In this document: in pieces, positions 1-9,495 of the stretch | How positions within the stretch are numbered: the stretch's first letter is position 1 | Layout of the letters: every line of letters begins with the position of its first letter | NCBI GenBank assembly: GCA_964529685.1 | Contig: CAZGZC010000001.1 | Span: 62,001-126,000 of the forward strand | Length of the DNA: 64,000 bases | Direction of reading: 5' to 3' | Origin: JALQUO01 sp964529685 | GTDB lineage: Bacteria; Pseudomonadota; Alphaproteobacteria; Rickettsiales; Midichloriaceae | Translations under genes and position numbers: made by a program | Notes under the pieces: model-generated | The model's database searches: none | Told to the model about the DNA's origin: nothing | The model's input: the letters and a program-made list of their open reading frames with translations, nothing else

Positions 1-1836
1 TAACGCATTAATTTTGCTATGATGATCATAGCCGCTCTCAGCTCTCTGAATTGATCTAGATCTTAGATAATAGAGACTCTTAACTCCCTTCTTCCAAGCT
101 CTCATATGAGTATGATGTAGTAGTTTTTTGTGTACGTCAGCAGGTAAGAATAGATTAAGTGATGCAGCCTGACATATGTAAGGTGTTCTATCTGCAGCTA
201 AATCAATTAATGCAACTTGATCAATCTCAAATGCAGTTTTAAATACTTCTTTTTCATCATCAGTTAAAAAGTCAAAATGCTGAACCGATCCCTCATGTCT
301 CATAATAGATGACCAAACTTTTTGTGTATTCTGTCCTTTCTCATTTAACAGTTTGACTAGATGTTTATTTTGCATAGCGAATGATCCAGTGAGAGTCTTT
401 TGAGTATAAGCATTTGCTGCATAAGGTTCAATTCCAGGTGATGAATTACCAGCAATAATTGAAATTGATGCTGTTGGAGCTATAGCAATTTTATGTGTAA
501 ATCTCTCATTAATTCCAGCTTCAATTGCATCAGGACATGATCCTTTCTCAGCTGCGAGTATTTTGGATGCTACATCAGCATGTTTCTTAATATGTTTAAA
601 TATCTTTTTATTCCAAGATTTAGCTAAAAGTGAATCCATTGGCACTCTTTTCGATTGTAAGAATGAGTGAAAGCCCATTACACCTAATCCTACACTACGA
701 CCTCTTTTAGCTGCATAAACTGCCTTGGCATGGTCTTGGGATGTATTATCTATGAAATCTTGCAGGACATTATCTAGGAATCTCATTACATCTAGGATAA
801 ATTGATCATTGTCTTTCCATTTATCATATTCCTCTAAGTTGAGGGAAGATAGACAACAAACAGCAGTTCTTTCATTTTTGAGATGATCTGTTCCGGTTGC
901 GAGTACTATTTCACTACAGAGATTTGATGTTTTGACTTTCAATCCTAGCTTTTTATATATTTCAGGATTTCTTTCATTTACATGATCTATATAAAGAATA
1001 TATGGTTCACCAGTTTCAATTCTAGCAATAAGTAGTCTAGTCCATATATCACGTGCTTTAATTGTTTGCACCACCTTTTTTGTAGCTGGACTTACTAGAT
1101 CCCACATTCCATCATTCTCCACTGCTTGCATAAACTCATCAGGTATCACTACTCCATGATGTAGGTTTAGAGCTTTTCTATTATAGTCACCACCAGTCGA
1201 TTTTCTAAGTTCTATAAATTCTTCTATTTCTGGATGTGAGATCGGTAAATAGACTGCTGAACTACCGCGTCTTAGGTTGCCTTGTGATATAGCTAATGAA
1301 AGACTATCTTGTACACATACAAAAGGCACTATACCTGATGTTTTACCATTACCCTTTACCTTTTCACCAATTGATCTAACATTACCCCAATATGTTCCTA
1401 TACCACCACCACAAGCAGCTAGCCACACATTTTCAGTCCATATATTTACTATACTTTTCAGATTATCATTTACCTCATTCAAGAAACAAGAAATTGGCAA
1501 TCCTCTCGTAGTACCGCCATTGCTCAAAACTGGAGTAGCTGGCATGAACCACATTTGGCTAATATAGTCATATAACCTTTGAGCATGATCTGCATCATCA
1601 GCATAATGAGAAGCAACCCTTGCAAACATCATTTGGTATGTTTCACCTTCTAATAGATATCTATCAGATAATACTGCTTTGCTCGCATCAGATAAGCATC
1701 TATCTCTCAAATTATCTATTATAATATAGAATTTTTGCTTAAGTAACACATCATTTTTCTTATTCTCTTCATTTTCAACATCCATCATAATATTTCCATT
1801 GAGTTTCAATTTAATAAAATTTTCGACTTCTATCAT
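1..1836 (-). CDS. nrdA: Ribonucleoside-diphosphate reductase, alpha subunit (3' end cut by window edge)
   Basis: This is the large catalytic subunit of class I ribonucleotide reductase, which makes deoxynucleotides from NDPs with a NrdB partner not seen here. The minus-strand frame is open for 612 codons from the ATG at 1836 to base 1, so the C-terminus with the mobile redox cysteines lies outside the window. Visible family landmarks are the first active-site Cys in LPISCFLNEV, the NLCSEI segment carrying the radical Cys and Glu, the second redox Cys in the AVCCLSSLNLEEYD region, and PTASISIIAGNSSPGIEP near the end. The N-terminus reaches the core after few residues, so the long ATP-cone of the Escherichia coli enzyme appears absent, as in short alphaproteobacterial forms. 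The start is the first in-frame ATG; a second ATG lies 16 codons in. Confidence 0.95.
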   Translation of the reverse strand, partial: MIEVENFIKLKLNGNIMMDVENEENKKNDVLLKQKFYIIIDNLRDRCLSDASKAVLSDRYLLEGETYQMMFARVASHYADDADHAQRLYDYISQMWFMPATPVLSNGGTTRGLPISCFLNEVNDNLKSIVNIWTENVWLAACGGGIGTYWGNVRSIGEKVKGNGKTSGIVPFVCVQDSLSLAISQGNLRRGSSAVYLPISHPEIEEFIELRKSTGGDYNRKALNLHHGVVIPDEFMQAVENDGMWDLVSPATKKVVQTIKARDIWTRLLIARIETGEPYILYIDHVNERNPEIYKKLGLKVKTSNLCSEIVLATGTDHLKNERTAVCCLSSLNLEEYDKWKDNDQFILDVMRFLDNVLQDFIDNTSQDHAKAVYAAKRGRSVGLGVMGFHSFLQSKRVPMDSLLAKSWNKKIFKHIKKHADVASKILAAEKGSCPDAIEAGINERFTHKIAIAPTASISIIAGNSSPGIEPYAANAYTQKTLTGSFAMQNKHLVKLLNEKGQNTQKVWSSIMRHEGSVQHFDFLTDDEKEVFKTAFEIDQVALIDLAADRTPYICQAASLNLFLPADVHKKLLHHTHMRAWKKGVKSLYYLRSRSIQRAESGYDHHSKINAL

Positions 1837-2039
1837 AAATCCTGTTATTGTGTTTGACTATGTATTGTAAGGTTCTTATATACTCTATGTTTCAACATAT
1901 ATAAATGAAAAAATTTTATTTTCAGGTCCTTGACAAATGAAAAACACAGATCAAACGGCATATTCATAGTGAAATATTTTTATAAATTATCTATATCTTA
2001 ATATGAAAATCAGATTATTGAAGCTTATATAGAGAAATA

Positions 2040-2540
2040 ATGGAAACAATTTTATGGATTTTATGTAGCATTATTGCTATCGTGGTGGTTTTCTTTTTCA
2101 TAGGTATCTTCATTGCAAAAAAAATCTCTGATGCTAATAGCAAAAGAAAATTAGACGAAATATACAACTCATCTCAGCTTAGGAAAAAAGATAAGACGAA
2201 ATCTAAAAATTCTGATGAATTTAAAGCCCGTGATGAAAGAAAGGAGATAGTTACTGGACAAGCTGTCAGTCAAGAGTATGAGAAGCTTCAAGAGAAGGAA
2301 GAAAAATTCCAAGAGGGGTTAGTTAAGACTGAAAAAGAGAAAGGACAGGGAGCAGAGACAATTATAGTGGATGTAGCTAAACCAGTTGGTTTCTGGTCAC
2401 GATTAATTATGTCTCAGAAGCTAGGATTTATTATTGCAATGAGGCAACAAATGAATAGAAAAAACAATCGTCACTATTTTCAAAATTTAATTAAAGCTCA
2501 AGCGCAATCTAAAGGTAAAGAGAAAGGTATGCAGAGATAA
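2040..2540 (+). CDS. Membrane-anchored hypothetical protein with Lys/Glu-rich coiled coil
   Basis: I do not recognise a characterised function. The 166-residue product has one strong hydrophobic segment at about residues 3-28, followed by a highly charged Lys/Glu region with coiled-coil character (about 35-105). A more conserved-looking C-terminal block follows, containing VDVAKPVGFWSRLIMSQKLG. This suggests a single-pass inner-membrane protein with a cytoplasmic charged tail. It stands alone between nrdA, which diverges from it, and a convergent patatin relic ending only 4 bases downstream. The ATG at 2040 follows an A/G-rich stretch that can serve as a ribosome binding site. The intact frame and sensible amino-acid composition support a real gene. 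Confidence 0.7.
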   Translation: METILWILCSIIAIVVVFFFIGIFIAKKISDANSKRKLDEIYNSSQLRKKDKTKSKNSDEFKARDERKEIVTGQAVSQEYEKLQEKEEKFQEGLVKTEKEKGQGAETIIVDVAKPVGFWSRLIMSQKLGFIIAMRQQMNRKNNRHYFQNLIKAQAQSKGKEKGMQR

Positions 2541-2544
2541 GATG

Positions 2545-3390
2545 TTATAAACAATAATCTACAATCTGTTGAGCTATTTCATCTAGATAAGAGTTATTCT
2601 GTGATATGTAATCATCAGCGATTGTTTCATATTGCTTCATCTGCCGTTGAGAATCATCTAGAGCACTAATATAATCATCTAATGATAGTTCTGGATCCAA
2701 TTTAACAAATTTGCCTCCATTAGCTTCTATTAATAATTTTACTTGATTCTCTGCTGTCTCTTGAACTGAACAATGGCGTGCTACAAGGATATCTTTAACA
2801 TTTAATAGGTGACTTATAACACCTTTAGATTGCATCTTTTCCATAATCGTCTTGTTGATAATGCCAGTGCCAAGTGAAATGATGAACATATCCTTAAAAT
2901 CAATCTTCTCTAATAAATGCATAGAAAGTACTAGATCCATTACAGGTGAATTATTCTGCATTTCTCCATCCATTTCATGGTATATTTGTACACCAGAAGC
3001 ATCACGTGCATATTCAATCTCTTTCAATCTAAATACTCCAGGAACAGCTGCAGAAGCCGCTATAATATCTTTCAGTTTGATGTTATCAATACCCCATGCA
3101 TATCCTGTCATTTTACTTCTTTCAGCTTCAGTGCCAAAGTTGCTAAATACAGTTTGCTCTGCTCTCTTAAGATTATAAGATGTTATAAGAAGTTTTGTGT
3201 CTGTTTCTCCAATGGTTCCTTCTCCAAGCTTTTCATCTATAATCTTCTCAAAATTTGTACAACAATAGTAAGGAGTATTAAATGGAAAAATAGAGCTTTT
3301 CTTGAGAATTTTTCCAGCATTATCACTAAAAACTTTATAAATCTCTTCTGAACTATGTAATAGGATGCTTGCAAAAATAAATTTGAGATT
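2545..3390 (-). pseudogene. 5'-truncated patatin-like phospholipase remnant
   Basis: The minus-strand frame is open from 3390 to the stop at 2545, but its first ATG is at 3111. The upstream part still encodes patatin sequence (ASILLHSSEEIYKVF, then IITSYN-like and AEQTVFSNF segments). Inside the ORF are IKLKDIIAASAAVPGVFR and DGEMQNNSP, the latter matching the patatin block that carries the catalytic Asp. What is missing is the N-terminal oxyanion-hole motif (DGGGIRG) and the GxSxG nucleophile: a stop at 3391-3393 and then priA on the other strand leave no room for them. Patatins are Ser-Asp acyl hydrolases, and rickettsial ones act as secreted phospholipases A2. This copy cannot be catalytic and is best read as a decaying gene. 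Translation of a 188-residue C-terminal fragment from 3111 is possible but probably meaningless. Confidence 0.75.
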
Positions 3391-3469
3391 TTAATTTAGC
3401 GATTAGAGGTTGATTTGCTATTTTATAATGATCGACAATGACAAATAAAAGTATTATTTGTAAAGAAAA

Positions 3470-5386
3470 ATGCTTTCAGTTATAGTTCCTAACTATCCAG
3501 AGCTAACTTACTTATCAGGAGATTTCAATTTATCTATTGGAGATGTAGTAATAGTTCCTATTAGGAAACAAATACTAGTAGGAGTTGTAGTAGGTTTTGT
3601 CAAGGAAACAGTTGATTTCCAGGTGAAAAAAGTGTTGGATGTAATGCCACAATTTAAGTTATCAAAATCAATTTTAGACTTTATCACAAAAGCTTCAGAG
3701 GATTCTCTTATTAAGAGAGATATTCTATTAAAGCTTGTACTCGGTCCTCTCAATAAAAGACACAAAATTCTTATAAAAAAAGTAGTACAAGAAAAACATT
3801 TTATAGGTAATGATGATATAGTTTTATCTCATGAACAACAAGTTGTTTTAGACAATATTCTTAATAGTGGTGTTTTTGTACTTGATGGAGTGACTGGCTC
3901 AGGGAAAACTGAGCTATATTTACAGAAAGCCAAGGAAGTTGCTACAAAGGGCGGACAAGTCTTAATTTTATTACCTGAAATATTACTCACAAGTCAAGTT
4001 TTAGAGAGAGCAAAAAAGTTTTTTTCAGTGAATTGTTGGCACTCACAAGTCAAGCAAAAAGAAAAGGATTTAGTCTGGCTCGGCATACAAAATGGTTCTA
4101 GTAAAGTTGTTATAGGTGCACGAAGTGCTCTTTTTTTACCATTCAGCAACCTAAAGTTAATTATAGTCGATGAAGAGCATGACAGTAGTTTTAAACAAGA
4201 TAGCTCTCCAACATATAATGCAAGAGATCTTGCTATATTAATGGCAAAAATTTTAAATATTCCAATTTTACTTGTCTCAGCCACCCCATCTATAGAAACA
4301 ATGTATAAGGTGAAATCTAACCAATATAGGTACTTTCACTTAAACGATAAGTATAATAAAGGAGCAAAAACAGAGATAAAAATTTTAAATATGTGGAATA
4401 GCTATGATAAAACAACTAAGAGTTGTCCAATCTTACATTCTACTTCATTAGAATTATTAAAATCAACTTTTGAAAGGGGTAAACAATCGATTGTTTTTCT
4501 AAATAGGAAAGGATATGCAGGCAGCATGATCTGTAAGTCATGTATGGAACCAGTCAAGTGTATAAACTGTAATGTGAAACTAACTTATTACAAATATAAG
4601 GAGAGGATGAAGTGTAGACATTGTGGATATATGATTAAGTCAATTATCAGTTGTAAAAGTTGTGGAAAAAATGAATTATTTTCATACCAACCAGGAGTTG
4701 AGAAATTACAAGAAGAGATTGTTAGTTTTATACCTAATGTGAGAGTTTTATCAGTCACTAGAGATTCAGAAGAGTGTCCGCAAGATATTATTAGTAAAAT
4801 ATCAAATCATGAGTGTGATATAGTAGTTGGGACTCAAATGCTTGCTAAAGGACTACATTTTCCTAATATGAGCTTAGCAGTTATAGTTGATGGAAATAAC
4901 TCTAAGTTTAGCAATGATATAAGATCTGTTGAAAAAACCTATCAAATTATCCAACAAGTCATTGGTAGAGTTGGAAGAGAAGATAATGGCATTGCATTGA
5001 TTCAAACATTTAATCCTAAATTACCTATGCTCCAAGCAATTGTATCATGTAATAAAGATGAATTTATAAAATTAGAACTAGAGAGTCGGATGAAAGCAAA
5101 GGTACCACCATATACTAGTTTTATTCTCATTAATTTTAGTTGTAAAAATGAAAAGAAATTAGATGATTGGCTAAAGAGTATAGACATTCCAGAGAGTAAC
5201 TCTGAGTTGAAAATCTTTGGCCCATTTCCTGCAATAATCAATAAGCTAAATAATAAGTATAGACAGCAAATTCTCTTTAGAGGAGTACATAACATACAAA
5301 AGGTCGTTGATTCTTGGCTTCAGTCTTTAAGAATGCCTCAGACTATACAAATTAAGGTTGATGTCGATCCAATAAATTTTTATTGA
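3470..5386 (+). CDS. priA: Primosomal protein N' (replication restart helicase PriA)
   Basis: PriA is a superfamily 2 3'-5' DNA helicase that reloads the replicative helicase at stalled forks. The 638-residue product has the N-terminal DNA-binding domain, a Walker A motif GVTGSGKTELY at about residues 140-150, and the DEEH box (DEEHDSSFKQ, about 233) with a following SATPS motif III. It also has the typical zinc-binding insertion of paired cysteines between about residues 353 and 400 (CKSCMEPVKCINC, MKCRHCGY, CKSCG). Later helicase motifs appear as VVGTQMLAKGLHFP and QQVIGRVGRED. Length matches the family. The ATG at 3470 begins directly with MLSVIVPNY, as expected for PriA. It is followed by 76 bases before rpoZ and is probably transcribed with it. 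Confidence 0.96.
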   Translation: MLSVIVPNYPELTYLSGDFNLSIGDVVIVPIRKQILVGVVVGFVKETVDFQVKKVLDVMPQFKLSKSILDFITKASEDSLIKRDILLKLVLGPLNKRHKILIKKVVQEKHFIGNDDIVLSHEQQVVLDNILNSGVFVLDGVTGSGKTELYLQKAKEVATKGGQVLILLPEILLTSQVLERAKKFFSVNCWHSQVKQKEKDLVWLGIQNGSSKVVIGARSALFLPFSNLKLIIVDEEHDSSFKQDSSPTYNARDLAILMAKILNIPILLVSATPSIETMYKVKSNQYRYFHLNDKYNKGAKTEIKILNMWNSYDKTTKSCPILHSTSLELLKSTFERGKQSIVFLNRKGYAGSMICKSCMEPVKCINCNVKLTYYKYKERMKCRHCGYMIKSIISCKSCGKNELFSYQPGVEKLQEEIVSFIPNVRVLSVTRDSEECPQDIISKISNHECDIVVGTQMLAKGLHFPNMSLAVIVDGNNSKFSNDIRSVEKTYQIIQQVIGRVGREDNGIALIQTFNPKLPMLQAIVSCNKDEFIKLELESRMKAKVPPYTSFILINFSCKNEKKLDDWLKSIDIPESNSELKIFGPFPAIINKLNNKYRQQILFRGVHNIQKVVDSWLQSLRMPQTIQIKVDVDPINFY

Positions 5387-5462
5387 AATTATTTTATTTT
5401 TAGTGTTAAATGAATTTTAGTGTATATAACTAGTCATACAAAGTTAACTAAAAACACACATA

Positions 5463-5963
5463 ATGGCACGCGTAACTATAGAAGATTGCAGAAAATACAT
5501 TCCAAATAGATTCGAGTTAGTGATTTTAAGTGCACAAAGAGCTAAGGATTTGTCCCTTGGGATTCCTCCACTTATAACAAGAACCAAGGATAAAGATCCA
5601 GTATTAGCTCTTAGAGAAATTGCTGCTGGAAGAATAGATTATGAAAAATTGAGAGAGCTGGTAATAACAAAGTATATGGATCCTATCAAGAGAATTTTCA
5701 GCACATCTGCAAAGAAAACCCCTGATATTGAAGATATATTTAAAGATCTTGCTATGTCTGTTGAACAAAATCTTCATGAAACTCATGAGGACGATGAATA
5801 TGAGGGGGATATAGAAGAGTTAGAAAGACTAGTGCCAAGTAACGAAAATAGTGAAGATGAAGAAATTGATGATGATGATGAAATTGAAGAGCCAAGTATG
5901 CAGATCAAGCATCAAGATTTTGATGTAGATATAACTTTTGAGGATGCAGATGTTGATGATTAG
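5463..5963 (+). CDS. rpoZ: DNA-directed RNA polymerase omega subunit with acidic C-terminal extension
   Basis: Omega helps fold and assemble beta-prime in RNA polymerase. The N-terminal portion is clearly RpoZ: MARVTIEDC, RFELVILSAQRAKDL, and ALREIAAGRI. The product is 166 residues, longer than typical alphaproteobacterial omega proteins, because residues from about 105 onward form a strongly acidic tail rich in Asp and Glu with almost no hydrophobic core. Its 3' end overlaps the start of ispE: the last codons and stop at 5961-5963 contain the candidate ispE start codons, so the two are probably translationally coupled. In many alphaproteobacteria rpoZ is instead near spoT or folK; the rpoZ-ispE overlap is a local arrangement. 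Confidence 0.93.
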   Translation: MARVTIEDCRKYIPNRFELVILSAQRAKDLSLGIPPLITRTKDKDPVLALREIAAGRIDYEKLRELVITKYMDPIKRIFSTSAKKTPDIEDIFKDLAMSVEQNLHETHEDDEYEGDIEELERLVPSNENSEDEEIDDDDEIEEPSMQIKHQDFDVDITFEDADVDD

Positions 5964-6747
5964 TCCAGCAAAAATAAATATATTCTTATACCTTCATCAA
6001 TATTATAACAAACGTTTCCAACTCCAAACCTTGTTCTGTAAAATTCCAGGCTTACATGACGAAATACTGATTGAAGAATCAGATAAACTAGAAGTTATTT
6101 CCCAACCATATCATATAGAGAATAATATTGTTGAAAAGGTACTAAAAGAGCTAAAAATCAGTAATGTGAGAATTACTATTAATAAAAAGATTCCCATCGA
6201 TGCTGGATTAGGGGGAGGATCTAGTAATGCAGCAACTGTTTTACAGGCATTGTCTAACGATTATTTTAAGAATCTGGCTATAGCTCGCAAGCTTGGTTAT
6301 GATATTGAATTTTTTTTATATGAGACTGACTCAGTATTATTTAATGATGCTGAAGACAAGAGGGAGATAGTAAACTTAGGCTTTTTTTTGCCATTACTGT
6401 TAATAATACCAGATTTTCCACTTTCTACTGCGCAAGTTTTTTATGAAGCTAAATACGATATAAAGTTGAATAGATTAGATACCTCGTTTCTAAGATTAGA
6501 CGTGATGAGAGATATTTATTCTGGCCATAACGAGCTATATAAGTATGCATTTAGAGTTGACAAAAGAATAGAAACTGTAATATCCGCTATTAATCAGTGT
6601 GATGGGATAATTTTTTCAAGAATGAGTGGTAGTGGATCAAGTTGTTTTGGGGTATTTCAATCAATTGAAGATGCACAAGCTGCTTGTGAAGAGATAAAAA
6701 AATCATACCCTAGCTGGCTATACCATGTTGTGACGTTGAGGATTTGA
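5956..6747 (+). CDS. ispE: 4-diphosphocytidyl-2-C-methyl-D-erythritol kinase
   Basis: IspE phosphorylates CDP-methylerythritol in the non-mevalonate (MEP) isoprenoid pathway. It is a GHMP kinase: the N-terminal MISPAKINIFLYL segment, the glycine-rich ATP loop PIDAGLGGGSSNAATV at about residues 80-95, and the C-terminal motif RMSGSGSSCFGVF are all present. The frame is open back to a TTG at 5938, with ATGs at 5944, 5950 and 5956. I chose 5956 because it begins just before the conserved PAKIN block; all these starts overlap the end of rpoZ, suggesting coupled translation. The length of about 263 residues is slightly short but within the family. The last part of the gene is copied exactly downstream (6767-6871). 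Confidence 0.94.
   Translation: MISPAKINIFLYLHQYYNKRFQLQTLFCKIPGLHDEILIEESDKLEVISQPYHIENNIVEKVLKELKISNVRITINKKIPIDAGLGGGSSNAATVLQALSNDYFKNLAIARKLGYDIEFFLYETDSVLFNDAEDKREIVNLGFFLPLLLIIPDFPLSTAQVFYEAKYDIKLNRLDTSFLRLDVMRDIYSGHNELYKYAFRVDKRIETVISAINQCDGIIFSRMSGSGSSCFGVFQSIEDAQAACEEIKKSYPSWLYHVVTLRI
6612..6716 (+). repeat. 105-bp direct repeat, copy 1 (inside ispE 3' end)
   Basis: This segment encodes the SRMSGSGSSCFGVF motif to KKSYPS of IspE. The same 105 bases occur again 155 bases downstream at 6767-6871 with no mismatch found by direct reading. This is the functional parent copy, since it lies in frame in the kinase and continues to the true stop at 6745-6747. Confidence 0.92.
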
Positions 6748-6766
6748 GTTAACAGAAGAATGAGAA

Positions 6767-6871
6767 TTTTTCAAGAATGAGTGGTAGTGGATCAAGTTGT
6801 TTTGGGGTATTTCAATCAATTGAAGATGCACAAGCTGCTTGTGAAGAGATAAAAAAATCATACCCTAGCTG
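6767..6871 (+). repeat. 105-bp direct repeat, copy 2 (orphan ispE tail in ispE-gyrB gap)
   Basis: This is an exact second copy of the ispE 3' segment, lying in the non-coding gap before gyrB. It diverges right after the codons for KKSYPS, where the Trp codon of ispE is replaced by TGA. It has no start codon of its own context. The complete identity means the duplication is recent or is kept identical by gene conversion. Flanks show no transposon ends or target-site duplication. Confidence 0.92.
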
Positions 6872-6945
6872 ACTAGTAATTCAGTCATATGTTTGCCTAA
6901 TTTTTTCCTATATGCTAGCATTCCTTCATAAGAAAAATTGAACTG

Positions 6946-9354
6946 ATGACTACAAACAATAAAAGTTATGATGCTAGCTCAATTCAGGTCCTAAAGGGCT
7001 TAGAGGCAGCTAGAAAAAGACCGGGTATGTACATAGGTGATGTAAGCTCAGTTGATGGGCTACACAATATGCTTTATGAAGTTCTAGACAATGCAATCGA
7101 TGAGTCTCTTGCTGGGCACTGTGACCATGTGATAGTTACATTACACTCAGATGGCTCTGCTAGTGTAAGTGATAATGGCCGCGGTATTCCAGTTGATATA
7201 CACAAGGAAGAAGGAATCTCTGCAGCAGAGCTAATTATGACTCAACTACACGCCGGCGGTAAGTTCGATAATGAATCATATAAAATATCAGGAGGTTTGC
7301 ATGGTGTCGGTGTTTCAGTTGTCAATGCTCTATCTAGTTGGCTAGAAACAAGGATCTACAGAGATGGCAAGGAGTACTATATGTACTTTGTAGATGGTGT
7401 AACTAAAAAACCACTAGAAATTATAGGTAAGGCACCAAAAGATAAGCGTGGTACAGAAGTGAAGTTTTTACCATCTAGTGAAGTTTTTAGTATACTGGAG
7501 TTTGACTATACAGTTATAGAAAATAGACTGAGAGAGTTGGGTTTCCTTAATGCAGGTATCTATATAACTTTAATTGATAATAGAGAAGAAATACCTAAAA
7601 AAGTAGATTTTAAGTTTGAAGGTGGTGTAAAGGCATTTACTCAATATATTGATAGGAATAAGAAGCCAATTCATGATACAATTATAATGAATGCTTCAGA
7701 AGCTAATGTTGAGATAGAGATAGCTATGCAGTGGAACGATGGTTACCATGAAAATGTAGCTTGCTTTACAAATAATATCAGACAGAGGGATGGCGGTACT
7801 CACTTAGCCGGGTTCAGGGCTGGAATTACAAGGACTATTAATCAATATTTTAATACAAGTGAACTGCTGAAGAAAAAGAAGGTTGACATAGCTTCTGAAG
7901 ATATGAGAGAAGGCCTTACAGCTATTCTATCTATTAAGATGGGTGATCCTAAGTTTTCATCTCAAACAAAAGATAAGCTTGTAAGTGGTGAAGTACGTAG
8001 TCCAATTGAAAATACAGTTAGTGCGATTCTTTCTAAGTGGTTTGAGGAGCATCCGAGCGATGCAAAGATAATCTGTAGCAAAATAATTGAGGCTTGGATT
8101 GCTAGAGATGCTGCTAGAAAGGCTAGAGAGTTGAATCGTCAGAAGGGAAAAAATGAGTTAAATACTCTTTCTGGGAAGCTAGCTAGCTGTCAAGAGAAAG
8201 ATCCTACTAAGACAGAGTTATTTTTAGTTGAAGGTAACTCAGCTGGCGGTTCTGCTAAACAGGCTCGTGATAGAAGTGTTCAAGCTATTCTTCCATTGCG
8301 TGGTAAAATTTTAAATGTTGAGAAAGCTAGATTTAATAAAGTGCTTGCATCCGCTGAAATAGGTACTCTTATAAGCGCTCTTGGAACAGGAATTGGTGAA
8401 GATGAATTTAATCTAGAGAAACTAAAATACCATAAGGTTGTTATTATGACTGATGCTGATGTTGATGGAGCTCATATTAGGACTCTTCTCATGACATTTT
8501 TCTATAGGTATATGCCACAACTGATAGACGCAGGACATTTATATGTAGCGCAACCACCACTATATAAGGTTAGAAAGGGTCAGAAGGATTTCTATATGAA
8601 GGATCACAATGAGCTTCAAGAATATCTATTATCGTCTGTAGTTGAAAATATGGTCCTCAGTGCTAATGGTGAGATTATAAATAATATTGAAGAGATACTT
8701 CAGATTTTACGTGACTGTGCTTTTGTATCTGAAAGTGCTGAGCAACAACACATGGTGCCAGACGAGCTCGCTGAAGCAATTTTAATGAGTAATAGCATTG
8801 CTACTAGCGATGGATTTGAAATTGGCAAAGTTGCAAAAGAGTCAGCTGAAATATTTCGTAATAACACTAAAAATGATAGTGAGAAGGGGTGGAACTACGC
8901 TGTGAAAGATGAACATACAATTGAATTTATAAATGTAATACACGATACTGAAATTAAATATACAGTTGATATTACAGGCATTTATAAGCGGATTGTTGAG
9001 AAGAATAGAGATAGAATTAATAAAATTCAAATGCTATTTGCTAGCGGTCCTGTGCAGATTAACTTAGGCGAGAGTATTTTACTGTGTAAAAGTCCATCCC
9101 AGTTAATAGATCATGTGATGGATGTTTCTAAGAGAAGAGTCTATATACAGCGATTTAAAGGTCTAGGTGAGATGAATCCGGAACAGCTATGGGATACAAC
9201 TCTTAACCCTGAAAATCGTGTTTTACTTCAACTTAAGATTGGTGATTGTCAAGTAGCAGACGAAGTATTTACAGTATTAATGGGAGATGTAGTTGAACCT
9301 AGGAAGAAATTTATAAGTGAAAATGCATTAAAGGTTGAATTGGTTGATGCTTAG
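6946..9354 (+). CDS. gyrB: DNA gyrase subunit B
   Basis: GyrB is the ATPase subunit of gyrase, which introduces negative supercoils. The 802-residue product shows the GHKL ATPase fold with YEVLDNAIDESLAGHC and DNGRGIPVDIH (residues about 45-85), and the ATP-lid GGLHGVGVSVVNALS near 115. The TOPRIM acidic blocks are EGNSAGGSAKQARDR (about 429) and TDADVDGAHIRTLL (about 501), and QRFKGLGEMNP is in the C-terminal domain. PLRGKILNVEKA is the usual gyrase signature. The ATG at 6946 is the natural start before TTNNKSYDASSIQVLKGLEA. The upstream gap holds the ispE tail duplicate, which may displace or disturb the original promoter region. Confidence 0.97.
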   Translation: MTTNNKSYDASSIQVLKGLEAARKRPGMYIGDVSSVDGLHNMLYEVLDNAIDESLAGHCDHVIVTLHSDGSASVSDNGRGIPVDIHKEEGISAAELIMTQLHAGGKFDNESYKISGGLHGVGVSVVNALSSWLETRIYRDGKEYYMYFVDGVTKKPLEIIGKAPKDKRGTEVKFLPSSEVFSILEFDYTVIENRLRELGFLNAGIYITLIDNREEIPKKVDFKFEGGVKAFTQYIDRNKKPIHDTIIMNASEANVEIEIAMQWNDGYHENVACFTNNIRQRDGGTHLAGFRAGITRTINQYFNTSELLKKKKVDIASEDMREGLTAILSIKMGDPKFSSQTKDKLVSGEVRSPIENTVSAILSKWFEEHPSDAKIICSKIIEAWIARDAARKARELNRQKGKNELNTLSGKLASCQEKDPTKTELFLVEGNSAGGSAKQARDRSVQAILPLRGKILNVEKARFNKVLASAEIGTLISALGTGIGEDEFNLEKLKYHKVVIMTDADVDGAHIRTLLMTFFYRYMPQLIDAGHLYVAQPPLYKVRKGQKDFYMKDHNELQEYLLSSVVENMVLSANGEIINNIEEILQILRDCAFVSESAEQQHMVPDELAEAILMSNSIATSDGFEIGKVAKESAEIFRNNTKNDSEKGWNYAVKDEHTIEFINVIHDTEIKYTVDITGIYKRIVEKNRDRINKIQMLFASGPVQINLGESILLCKSPSQLIDHVMDVSKRRVYIQRFKGLGEMNPEQLWDTTLNPENRVLLQLKIGDCQVADEVFTVLMGDVVEPRKKFISENALKVELVDA

Positions 9355-9495
9355 AGTTTTTTAAAATCAACCTATTACTTTTCAAATCATTGTTTTATTC
9401 CGAGATATCAATATAATTTTTCTTTAAAATCGCTGCGCCTCAGCCAATCAAATGAATTATGAATTGTTATCAATTGCTACCAATAGACTATCTTT

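Noticed and set aside
1277..1567. 96-codon plus-strand frame
   Set aside because: It lies antisense within nrdA, has a low-complexity Pro-rich translation and no family resemblance; nrdA in the opposite strand explains the region.
2852..3351. Two overlapping plus-strand frames of 108 and 124 codons
   Set aside because: Both are antisense to the patatin remnant, whose sequence is clearly homologous to a known family.
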